DNA of 64,000 bases. Source: Agapanthus africanus. Taxonomy: Eukaryota > Streptophyta > Magnoliopsida > Asparagales > Amaryllidaceae. This document shows, piece by piece, positions 53,745 through 64,000 of the stretch; the first letter of the stretch is position 1; every line of letters starts with the position of its first letter. The notes beneath the pieces were generated by a model. It saw nothing but the letters and a program-made list of their open reading frames with translations. It did not search any database and was not told where the DNA came from. The position numbers and the translations under genes are program-made. The stretch lies in the NCBI GenBank assembly GCA_030015575.1, contig JASDDO010000014.1, positions 168,673,911-168,737,910 on the forward strand. The letters are read 5' to 3'.

Positions 53745-55274
53745 TAGCGTACTTAGGGTCAATGAGGATTTCCCCAAACGTCCTGATGTAGTTGAGGAAA
53801 ATGAGGAAATGCCTAGACATCTTGATCCAGATGGGAGCGAAATACCTAGTGAGTCTATTCGACAAGAAGCTCTAATGCGAAGGAGTAACCGTAGCATTAT
53901 CGTTTTGAGATTGAGAGATAAGTATTTATTGTTACTACTCAAGATGGCGAAGAGTCACAAACAGTGAAAGAAGCTCTCTCGTATCTTGCAAAGGAAGAAT
54001 GGAAAAATGCGATGGAAGAGAAAATAGAGTCAATGAGAACCAACCATGTTTGGGACTTGGTCGATCTTCCGCCAGGACGCAAAGCAATTGGGAATAATGG
54101 ATTCTCAAAATTAAGCGTAATGCAGATGGATCTATTGAACGATATAATGTTTGTCTTATTGCAAAAGGTTATACCTAACAAGAAGTTGTAGATTACAAAG
54201 AAACATTTTCTTCTATAGTTTGGTTTGCCTCTATAGAGAATTGGATGAGGAAATCTACATGGAACAACCCGTAGGTTTCATTGTTAAAGGTCAGGAGAGC
54301 AAAGTATGCAGACTTCAACTATCCAGACAGCCGTATTTGAAATTTCATCAATCCATGATAACATTTGGATTTGTGATGATTGATGAAGACCACTATGTGT
54401 ATGTAAAGCAGTCTGAAGATAGATTTGTGATACTATCACTTCACCATTAAAGAATGGTTGTCGTCCAATTTTGAAATGAAGGACATGGGTGATGCAAATT
54501 ATATTCTCAGGGTTAAGATCCAAAGAGACCGTTGCAAACCCATTGACAACCCCATTGCGAAAGACGGGGTTTTAAGCCTTAGGTTATGTCCTAAGACCCT
54601 AGAAGAGCGAAATGAAAAGAAAAATGTTCCCTATTCCGGTGCTATTGGGAGCCTGATGTACGAAATGATGTGTACTCGGCTGGATATTTGTTATGTCGTG
54701 AGTCTCGTGAGTAGATATCAATCAAATCCAAGAACATATTGGAAAGCTGTAAAAAGGATTTTCAGATATCTGAAAGGTTCTGTGAATTATTCCCTATGAT
54801 ATCTAAGAGGATTTTCATATTTCAGATATCTCGAATGCTGATTAAGCCCTAACTGAACATAAATCAACGTCAGGATATGTTTTCTTACTTAATAATGTCA
54901 CCATCTCCTGGATAGTAAGAAGCAAACATGCATAGCCTTATCAACGATGGAGGAGGAATTTGTGGCATGTTCTGCAGCAATACAAGAAGCAAATATGGCT
55001 CAAGAGAATTTTACACTATTTGGGAGTATTGACTGACATTCCAATGTCAGTAACGATATTTTATGACAGTCGGGCAGCGATTGATTACACGAAAGATCTA
55101 AAATATCATTGCAGAACTAAGCATATTGATATTAAGTACAACTTTGTGAGAGACACAGTTGAGAAGAAAGAAGCAGTCATTCAATATATTTCTACACATA
55201 TGGTTGCGGATTCTTTTACTAAACCAATTCCTAGAGATGTGTATGTGGGACATGTTAAATCTCTATGATTGCGT
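53745..55274 (+). pseudogene. Ty1/Copia reverse transcriptase and RNase H remnant
   Basis: Copia-type sequence in shifting frames: LRRSNRS-like region; VKEALSYLAKEEWKNAMEEKIESM and NHVWDLVDLPPGRKAIG (start of RT); VDYKETFS; a deletion of the RT core near 54230; EIYMEQPVGFIVKGQESKVCRL; DMGDANYILRVKI; RPDICYVVS-like region; and, in RNase H, the end KHIDIKYNFVRDTVEKKE...ADSFTKPIPRD. Stops and frameshifts are everywhere. No LTR is recognisable. The left end begins abruptly within CACTA-like repeats. Confidence 0.8.
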
Positions 55275-55384
55275 AGAAAGAAGCAGTCATTCAATATATT
55301 TCTACGCATATGGTTGCGGATTCTTTTACTAAACCAATTCCTAGAGATGTGTAAATGGGACATGTTAAATCTCTATGATTGCGT
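55165..55384 (+). repeat. 110-bp tandem duplication at the Copia 3' end
   Basis: 55165-55274 and 55275-55384 are near-identical copies (few substitutions) covering the last RNase H codons and the sequence after them. Both begin AGAAAGAAGCAGTC and end GATTGCGT. Confidence 0.92.
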
Positions 55385-55639
55385 AGAATGTGATAAATTG
55401 TTGTATCATTATATGACATAAATAATTCTTTTTTTCTTCATATTTTTCATATGTTTGTTTAATATAAAACACTGGTGCACACACATACAGGATGAGAAAG
55501 TATGTTATATAGCAATGAGAAGTTATAAGATTTATGTCGCCATGGAGAGAGTCAAGATGAGGTCATGATAATGATAAATGACTGATATGGATATTTCCCC
55601 ACTATCCATTAACTTATATTAAAGCCATTTATGAGATCT
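55385..55639 (+). other. Non-coding stretch
   Basis: AT-rich, between the Copia remnant and the satellite array. It could contain a decayed Copia LTR. I see no supported feature. Confidence 0.4.
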
Positions 55640-58600
55640 CGGTGTAAGACAACTACTCGTTTTCCTTTTAACCTCGACAATATTATTATAAGGCTTCCAA
55701 ATTTGGGTTGATTCCTTAATTAGATTCAAAAATTGAAATAATAAACAACTCATATATATTTTTATATATATTTGAAACTCAAGAGTAACACAAGAGTTTT
55801 AAAAGCCTAAAAATATTGTAGAGGCTCAAAGATTATAAACAATGCATTTTTTATGAGGCTTTAAAAATATTGTAGAGGCTCAAAGATTATAAACAATGCA
55901 TTTTTTATGAGGCTCGAAGAATATATACTCCTCATTTTCCATTTAAGAGAAAAGGCTAACAAGACAGAATTTAATATTTTTTTTAAAAGTAAATTTCAAT
56001 AGAAGTTACTACATTATACGCCTAAAAATATTGTAGAGGCTCAAAGATTACAAACTACTCGTCTTCCTTTTAACCTCGACAATATTATTATAAGACTTCC
56101 AAATTTGACTAGCAAGATAAGAATTTTAATATTTTTAAAACTATTTTTCGTTCTAAGCCTAAAAATAATGTAGAGGCTCAAAGATTATAAACTCCTCATT
56201 TTCCATTTATGAGAAATTTATATATTTGAACCTCGATAATATTTTTATAAAGCAAATAAAACAGAGTTTAAAATTTTTTTAAAAGGTAATTTTCAATACA
56301 AGCTGCTCCACTCTAAACCTAAAATTATTGTAGAGGCTCAAAGATTATAAACAACTAATTTTCCATTTATGGGAAATTTATATATTTGAACCTCGACAAT
56401 ATTGTTATAAGGCTAACAAGACACTCGTTTTCCTTTTAACCTCGTCAATATTATTATAAGGCTTCCAAATTTGGGTTGATTTCTTATAACAATATATGAA
56501 CCTCGACAATATTAACAATATTGTTATAAGGGTAACACAAGAGTTTTAATATTTATTTTAAAGTATTTTTCGATAAAATCTACTCCATTCTAAGCCTAAA
56601 AATATTGTGGAGGCTCAAAGATTATAAACAATGCATTTTTTACAATATTGTTATAAGACTAGCAAGATAAGAATTTTAATATTTTTAAAACTATTTTTCA
56701 ATAAAATCTACTCCATTCTAAACCTAAAAATATTTATAAGAAATTTATATATTTGAACATCTACAGTATTTTTATAAGGCTAATAAAACAGAGTTTAAAT
56801 TTTTTTTAAAAGGTAATTTTCAATACAAGCTACTCCACTCTAAACCTAAAAATATTGTAGAGGCTCAAAGATTATAAACAACTCATTTTCCATTTATGAG
56901 AAATTTATATATTTGAACCTTGACAATATTGTTATAAGGCTAACAAGACAGAATTTAATATTTTTTAATATTTTTTTTAAAAGTAAATTTCAATAGAAGC
57001 TACTACATTCTAAGCCTAAAAATATTGTGGAGGCTCAAAGATTACAAACTACTCGTTTTCCTTTTAACCTAGACAATATTATTATAAGGCTTCCAAATTT
57101 GGGTTGATTCCTTAATTAGATTCAAAAATTCAAATAATAAATATTTGAACCTCGACAATATTAACAATATTGTAATAAGGGTAACACAAGAGTTTTAATA
57201 TTTATTTTAAAGCATTTTTCGATAAAATCTACCCCATTTTAAGCCTAAAAATATTGTAGAGGCTCAAAGATTATAAACAATGCATTTTTTATGAGAAGTT
57301 TATATATTTGAATATCGACGATATTGTTATATGACTAGCAAGATAAGAATTTTAATATTTTTAAAACTATTTTTCAATAAAATCTACTCCGTTCTAAGCC
57401 TAAAAATATTGTAGAGGCTCAAAGATTATATCATTTTCCATTTATGAGAAATTTATATATTTGAACCTCGACAGTATTTTTATAAGGCTAATAAAACAGA
57501 GTTTAAAATTTTTTTAAAAGGTAATTTTCAATACAAGCTACTCCACTCTAAACCTAAAAATATTGTACAGGCTCAAAGATTATAAACAACTCATTTTCCA
57601 TTTATGAGAAATTTATATATTTGAAACTCGACAATATTGTTATAAGCTAACAAGACAGAATTTAATATTTCTTTTAAATGTAAATTTCAATAGAAGCTAC
57701 TACATTCTAAGCCTAAAAATATTGTAGAGGCTCAAAGATTACAAACTACTTGTTTTCCTTTTAACCTCGACAATATTATTATAAGGCTTCCAAATTTGGG
57801 TTGATTTCTTAATTAGATTCAATAATTCAAATAATAAACAACTCATATATATTTATATATATATTTGAAACTCGACAATATTAACAATATTGTTATAAGG
57901 GTAACACAAGAGTTTTAATATTTATTTTAAAGTATTTTTCGAAAAAATCTACTCAATTCTAAGCCTAAAAATATTGTAGAGGCTCAAAGATTATAAACAA
58001 TGCATTTTTTATGAGAAGTTTATATATTTGAACCTCGACAATATTGTTATATGACTAGCAAGATAAGAATTTTAATATTTTTAAAACTATTTTTCAATAA
58101 AATCTACTCCATTCTAAACCTAAAAATATTGTAGAGGCTCGAAGATTATAAACTCCTCATTTTCATTTATGAGAAATTTATATATTTGAACCTCAATAAT
58201 ATTTTTATATAGCTAATAAAACAGAGTTTAAAATTTTTTTAAAAGGTAATTTTCAATACAAGCTGCTCCACTCTAAACCTAAAAATATTGTAGAGGCTCA
58301 AAGATTATAAACAACTCATTTTCCATTTATGAGAAATTTATATATTTGAACCTCGACAATATTGTTATAAGGCTAACAAGACAGAATTTAATATTTTTTT
58401 AAAAGTAAATTTCAAATAGAAGCTACTGCGTTCTAAGCCTAAAAATATTGTAAAGGCTCAAAGATTACAAACTACGCATTTTCCTTTTATGAGAAATTTA
58501 TATATTTGAACCTCGACAATATTGTTATAAGGCTAACAAGACAGAATTTAATATTTTTTTTAAACGTAAATTTCAATAGAAGCTACTACATTCTAAACCT

Positions 58601-59440
58601 AAAAATATTGTAGAGGCTCAAAGATTACAAACTACACGTTTTCCTTTTAACCTCGACAATATTATTATAAGGTTTCCAAATTTGGGTTGATTCCTTAATT
58701 AGATTCAAAAATTGAAATAATAAACAACTCATATATATTTTTATATATATTTGAACCTCGACAATATTAACAATATTGTTATAAGGGTAACACAAGAGTT
58801 TTAATATTTATTTTAAAGTATTTTTCGATAAAATCTACTCCATTCTAAGCCTAAAAATATTGTAGAGGCTCAAAGATTATAAACAATGCATTTTTTATGA
58901 GAAGTTTATATATTTAAACCTCGGCAATATTGTTATATGACTAGCAAGATAAGAATTTTAATATTTTTAGAACTATTTTTCAATAAAATCTACTCCTTTC
59001 TAAGCCTAAAAATATTGTAGAGGCTCAAAGATTATAAACTCCTCATTTTCCATTTATGAGAAATTTATATATTTGAACCTCGACAATATTTTTATAAGGC
59101 TAATAAAACAGAGTTTAAATTTTTTTTAAAAGGTAATTTTCAATACAAGCTACTCCACTCTAAACCTAAAAATATTGTAGAGGCTCAAAGATTATAAACA
59201 ACTCATTTTCCATTTATGAGAAATTTATATATTTGAACCTCGACAATATTATTATAAGGCTAACAAGACAGAATTTAATATTTTTTTTAAAAGTAAATTT
59301 CAATACAAGCTACTACATTCGAAGCCTAAAAATATTATACAGGCTCAAAGATTACAAACTACTTGTTTTCCTTTTAACCTCGACAATATTATTATAAGGC
59401 TTCCAAATTTTGGTTGATCCCTTAATTAGATTCAAAAATT
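55640..59440 (+). repeat. AT-rich satellite-like array with higher-order units
   Basis: About 22 monomers marked by CCTAAAAATATTGTAGAGGC, mostly 152-161 bp apart. Monomer types alternate in a fixed order (marked by ATGCATTTTTTATGAGAAG, CTCCTCATTTTCC, ACAACTCATTTTCC and ACTACTCGTTTTCC), giving a higher-order unit of about 720 bp (for example 57242 to 57961), with one 887-bp variant that carries an extra monomer. Each monomer contains an imperfect inverted repeat: AATATTGTAGAGGCTCAAA and, about 60 bp later, TTTGAACCTCGACAATATT. Confidence 0.85.
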
Positions 59441-61861
59441 CAAATAGTTCTTCTTTTTGACAACAGAGGCCAAGAAGAAAAAACTGCTAATAATATTGTA
59501 CATGCCATTTTAAAAAAAAAAGAAAAACAAAATAAAGCTACTGAAACAGAGTTAATTTCTCAAACAATTTGTACATTTCTCATTTTTTAGCCACCATAAG
59601 TGTATAAATGGTTAATTGAAATATAAGGCATGGCTTATTTTCAAAGTAAATAAAACCCTATCCGGTGCCTAAAAATACCATGGAGACTAAAACAACACGA
59701 ATTAATATCGATTTCGTTTTATGAGAAATTTATGTTTTTAACCTGATACGGCTGGCATGATCTTCGATAAGATTTTTAAAACATTTTTTCATGTTTAAAC
59801 TAAAGAAAAGGCTTGATACATCAGCATTTTAAATCCTGAAAAAAATATTGTAGACAAGGATTCACCAGTAAGAAATCTAAATATATGAACATAATATTCT
59901 TAAAGTCATACCCGACAGAGAAACAGAAGCAAAATCAAAGCACCAACACAAACAAAATACTTTTCAATTCTTCTTTCTGATCCATGGAAGATTGTTGATG
60001 TATGGATCAAGTATTTATACACAATAGAAATAGACGGTTTTGAGAAATTTGAAACAAAAAGAGGGAACGGTTGCCAACCGCAAGCACCCCACTAAAATGA
60101 AACGTTTCATTACACAGCGCCCTAGCATCTTGCACATGGAAAGCACGTGCTTGATAGCAAATATAAATATATAATTTTTAACTGATGCATATGATTTTTC
60201 TTATGCTGCATCAAACCTGCTGTAAATTAACACTTCTAACCAGAAAATTAAAGGTAAATACCAATCCACATCTTTTTACAACTATCATGGTGTAAGAAAG
60301 ATTCTGACATTGCAGATGTCGCGTGTTCTAGAATTGTTGTGAGAAACTTTGTTCACTTCCTCTGCTTTTGAAAAACCGAAAACTAAAATTCGCCTTCATC
60401 GTCTTTACCTGCATGAAGATGAAATTTCCTTGCATGCATCCACTGATATTCATTAGAAAAAAATATGTTGGTATAACAACGTAAATAACCGAAGGATTGA
60501 CAACCTTCAAGTATGAAATATGAACATGAAATAGAATCCTTACCAGAAAGATTTGAGAGAAAGAGTGCTTACGAATCTTGGATATGATTTAAAGGAATAC
60601 GCAGTAAATTTCAATAGCTGCCATAGAGTCTTGAATCTCTAAAATACGAGTAGTGATCACAAATTATCAACAAAAAGAGAGTATATAGCATGAACACATT
60701 CCATAATCCTGCAATAACTTTGTATTAGCTTTTCAACAAGGACAACTGTAAATCCATGATTCCCTACTTCAAAAGTAATAAGTAGGGCAACTACATCACA
60801 AATTTGATGGTTTTTCAACTACAAATCTATTGTTGAATTATTTAATAAATCGCTAAATATTGATCTTTGTGAATTGATGACTGCTGTTGCATTTTTTAGC
60901 TATACTTTCAGGTGTATTTTTGTGGCTTAAGAACCCCAGCACAAGGCATCTCCTGTAAAGTTCCGCAAAATCGATGCCACAACAAAAGAATCTGGACAGT
61001 GCAAAACAACCAAGCAGGAATTCATTCAGTTAAAAAAAATTAGAAAGTGAACACAAAGCTGCATCAACAAAGAAAATGGACCATTTTTAGTTTAAATAAA
61101 TTTACTTCTCCAGGAATATCACATCACTGTTTTTACAATTCTAAATTTATTTCCAGGAATATCAAGTCGTAAAGGTTAATCGCTAAGCGACCTTAGCATA
61201 AAGTGCTATGAAATTTCTCTACGTCTAATATAAGATCAAAGATAATTGAAATTTCACAGAGAATGCTACTCCAAGCACTGAAGCACTACAGTGAGAAAAC
61301 GATTTTCATATGTACTTCCCAAATTGAGTTTATGTTTATGTTTCATTGCTATTATATAGTGGCTTGTGTTTTCCACATATGTTTCCTTTAATGTTTACAT
61401 TTCATTGCTATAGATTTTCTCACTTTCAGATTCTGTTTTCCATGTATGTTTCCTAAACCGAGTCAGTCTTATAAATTATCATGCTGTTTACTCTTTGTTA
61501 ACCCAAGTATAGTGATCCCTCCTCTTCCTATCATACTCTCGTCTTCGCCTCTCTCATCTACCTCCATCTTCTTCCTTTGCTGCCATCCTTTACTATCTTC
61601 TAACTCAGTGGCGGAGCCGGGATTTTTTTTTCCTCTGGGGAATTACTTTCAATTAAACAATCACTATTCAAATTATTAATTAAAATCAAACACATCCCAA
61701 ATTAACAAATGAAATGTTGCCCAATAACAGTATCCACTAATGTTTTCGAATTTTTTTAAAAAAAAGAACTAGAATATGACATTAAAGAAAATCAAATCAT
61801 TCATTTCTGAAGATAAAATTTCGCTTATTTTTTGAATTATAAATATATCTATAATATTTCT
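59441..61861 (+). other. AT-rich region without recognised gene
   Basis: 59640-59900 contains two very decayed satellite monomers (GTGCCTAAAAATACCATGG and ATATTGTAGACAAGGATTC). At 60011-60019 the minus strand has a TATA-like sequence. At 61609-61625 the motif GTGGCGGAGCCGGGATT resembles the edge of common plant repeats, family not determined. No coding gene is supported. Confidence 0.55.
60011..60019 (-). promoter_or_regulatory. Possible minus-strand TATA box
   Basis: The minus strand reads GTGTATAAATACTTGATCC, with a 12-bp palindrome AAGCACGTGCTT at 60142-60153 about 125 bp upstream. The nearest ATG (59985) opens only about 16 codons. If real, it would drive a non-coding or very short transcript toward the satellite. 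Confidence 0.25.
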
Positions 61862-64000
61862 GTAAATCCCCGTTCCCCATCTATGAAATTTTTCATACAG
61901 TTCCCGAGTCCCCAATCAGTATCCCCATTTTTCCCGTATTACTACCTTGTGTGAAGATTAGTGCTTAAGTTCCAACGTTTAAATTTTTCCAAAACCGTTA
62001 AACCAATCAAAGACCAAACCAAGATTAAAAACAAAACCAAATAAATTAGATTCCCTTTTTATTTAAACCACAGCCCAACACGAATTTTATTTTCCAGCAA
62101 TTAATCCCCGGCCCATTCTCCTTTCCCTAATAAATTATTTCAATTTTCCCGCCGGCCTTTCCCTGAGCACAATGAAATTTTAGAGAATTAAAACACAAAA
62201 AAAAATAACCCTCTGGCCCAAGCCTAGCCCTTCCCCTCACCGCGCCCGCTAGACCCAAACCCGACCCGCTTCGACTCCTTCTCCTTCTCCCCAACGTACA
62301 CTTTCCCGCTCGCAACTTTTGCGCCGACTCTCGCGGCCACGTCGCGTGCCGTTGCCCCACGACCCGTGCACCCACTCGCGATCCTCTCAAACTGCTCGTC
62401 GCTTACTCCTTACTCCTCATCTCCCTCTCGCTCTCCAACTCCTTCTCAAAACTCTCCTCCCTCTCAAAAAAAATTCCCACGAAACCCACTGCCAACTTCT
62501 GCACCTCGCCACTCCCTCCGACGACGACGACGAACCACCTCGTCCTCCTCCCTCGTTTCTCCCCTACCAACACCACTACCACTGCAGCCTCTTCCTCCAT
62601 CAACCGAGCACCCCCTGCCAAGCTCCCCTGCACCCATTCGACCACCACCTACGCTCGACGCCGGCGAGCCCCCACTGACCTGAAACACCCCGTCGACCTC
62701 TGCACCCTCTGCATCTCCGCCACCTCCTCCAAAATCCACACCCGAGCCCCCTACTCTCTCTCTCTCCCTCCAAAACAGCAAACCCTAACCACTAAGATCC
62801 AAACACCCCTGTTGCCATCGCCGGAGCGACGCCATCGACCGTCGTCGACCTCAGCACATCCCGGGAGATCCACAGAGCCTCCCCTCCGCATCCAGCGAGC
62901 ACAAGCCATCTCCGGGCAACTCGGACGTCGGACCCGAATCGCGAGCCGAGGCCGTGAAACCAAACCACGCCGTTCGTCGCGCGTTCGTGACGTTGCCGCT
63001 GTCGGGCATCGCCCAAAGCATTTCCAGGCAAGTACCCTACTTGCTACATGCTAATTTATTCGTGTTACAAACTAAAATCGTATAAATTTCATATTTACAA
63101 TTCCCGATAAATTATATGATACAACTGTTCAATGTAAGATCCCAATGAAAATCTTCATCTAATTTGACGGGATTGGATTGCCTGTGTTGGCCGTTGTGAT
63201 AATGAATACTGTGTAGAAATTTCACTGGAAAATATGACTGTTAATGACTAAAACGAACACCCCCAAATACACCCGTGAAAACTGGGAATTTCCCGCATCT
63301 GAAAATTGTTAAAATCACCATAAATTGTATACATATTTAAATGATGCGTTCGAGGGCTAAAATCGAAGCCGACTCGACGACCTGTGACCCTATGCAAGTT
63401 TCTAATGGTTTCTGTACTGAAAGTGTGACAATAATTGGTTCGGAGAGCGGCTCTGGACTGCAGTCCAGAGCGACTCTGGTTACTGTTTTCTGTCCCGTAA
63501 TGTGTACTACCTTGTTTCCTGAACTCGTATATTGCGGAACTCTGCATTTTATTAAAGGTGAATCTATTAGCTAAATAACACAAGTGGTTTCATTCCGTTT
63601 TATCGTCGGTTACTATTTGATCTGTAATTTAAAAGAACAGGACGTATAACAGTCCAAAACCGAATCAGAATTGACATACTAGTGTTGAACAGTGTATAAC
63701 TTTTGACGTACAGACGCGATTGAGAATCCGTCGGTTGCGTTGAAAACCCTAGTGAAAACCCTAGATTTTATTCAACTGTAGCGTCGCAAAATTTTGATCC
63801 CAACTGGGTGAAATTCGTGTCGCAAAACGGACGTTCAGTTCAGAAACTGAATTTCATGCAGCGAGCACTTAAAATGAAACGGCTGTAACTTGAATACCGG
63901 AAACCAGATTGAACTAAAACAAATTTTGATGAACTGTTGACTGAGTGTACTTGTTATCGTATTTGTATCATTTCGTTGAATTCTGAACATATGAATTACT
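61862..64000 (+). repeat. LTR related to the solo LTR, cut by the window end
   Basis: Starts TGTAAATCCCCG, like the solo LTR at 50757, and shares its organisation: a C-rich stretch (62230-62980), then ATGAATACTGTGTAGAA (compare ATGAATACCGTGTAGGA at 51868), CTGGACTGCAGTCC (63458, compare 52121) and CTAGATTTTATTCAACTG (63760, compare 52379). It is a diverged member of the same LTR group. The left boundary is tentative and the right end lies outside the window. Confidence 0.6.

Noticed and set aside
60328-60510. Small minus-strand frame near the TATA-like site.
   Set aside because: Short, AT-rich, upstream of the possible promoter and without any recognisable motif.

Overview
The window is plant nuclear DNA made almost entirely of transposable elements stacked inside one another. 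The evidence is Ty3/Gypsy polyproteins of two plant lineages (Tat with a second archaeal-type RNase H, and Tekay/Del chromovirus), a Ty1/Copia remnant, CACTA-like terminal repeats, a plant mobile domain (PMD) gene and an AT-rich satellite. It looks like a flowering-plant heterochromatic region; I cannot name the species. I saw no intact host gene, true tRNA, rRNA or CRISPR array.

Layout. 1-1278: truncated Tat-family fragment. 1279-48238: Tekay-type chromovirus 'D' with both LTRs, the 5' one truncated. D is split in its gag-protease region by Tat element 'B' (3259-42492, plus strand, target-site duplication AACCT). B is split in its 3' non-coding region by Tat element 'C' (13625-38350, minus strand, duplication GTCTC), which belongs to the same family in opposite orientation. 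The insertion order is therefore D, then B, then C. 48239-53744: CACTA-like remnant with palindromic terminal repeats, interrupted by a 2.76-kb solo LTR (duplication GTGAC). 53745-55384: decayed Copia RT/RNase H. 55640-59440: satellite-like array with higher-order structure and inverted-repeat monomers. 59441-61860: AT-rich, no gene. 61862-64000: part of an LTR related to the solo LTR.

Element C is the most complete. It carries 5' LTR, PBS, an upstream ORF with SVFxRL repeats, gag, protease, RT, a degenerate RNase H, an archaeal-type RNase H and integrase, a long repeat-rich 3' region, PPT and 3' LTR. Its coding strand is broken by four in-frame stops and two frameshifts. Between integrase and the 3' LTR, on the opposite strand, lies a five-coding-exon gene (17742-21875) for a PMD protein with a C-terminal coiled-coil region. 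It has its own TATA box, a 5'UTR intron and a poly(A) signal. All four coding introns are phase 1 and the exons join in frame, but three TAG codons interrupt it.

The strongest unexplained signal is structural. The Tat LTRs and 3' regions are packed with short perfect palindromes whose arms differ from copy to copy while the centre stays constant (TTTAA/TTAAA in the LTRs, roughly ATCCTTACGA in the 3' cassettes), plus paired CACGTG boxes about 4 bp apart and a perfect 91-bp palindrome in the PMD gene's 5'UTR intron. All comparisons and counts were made by eye.
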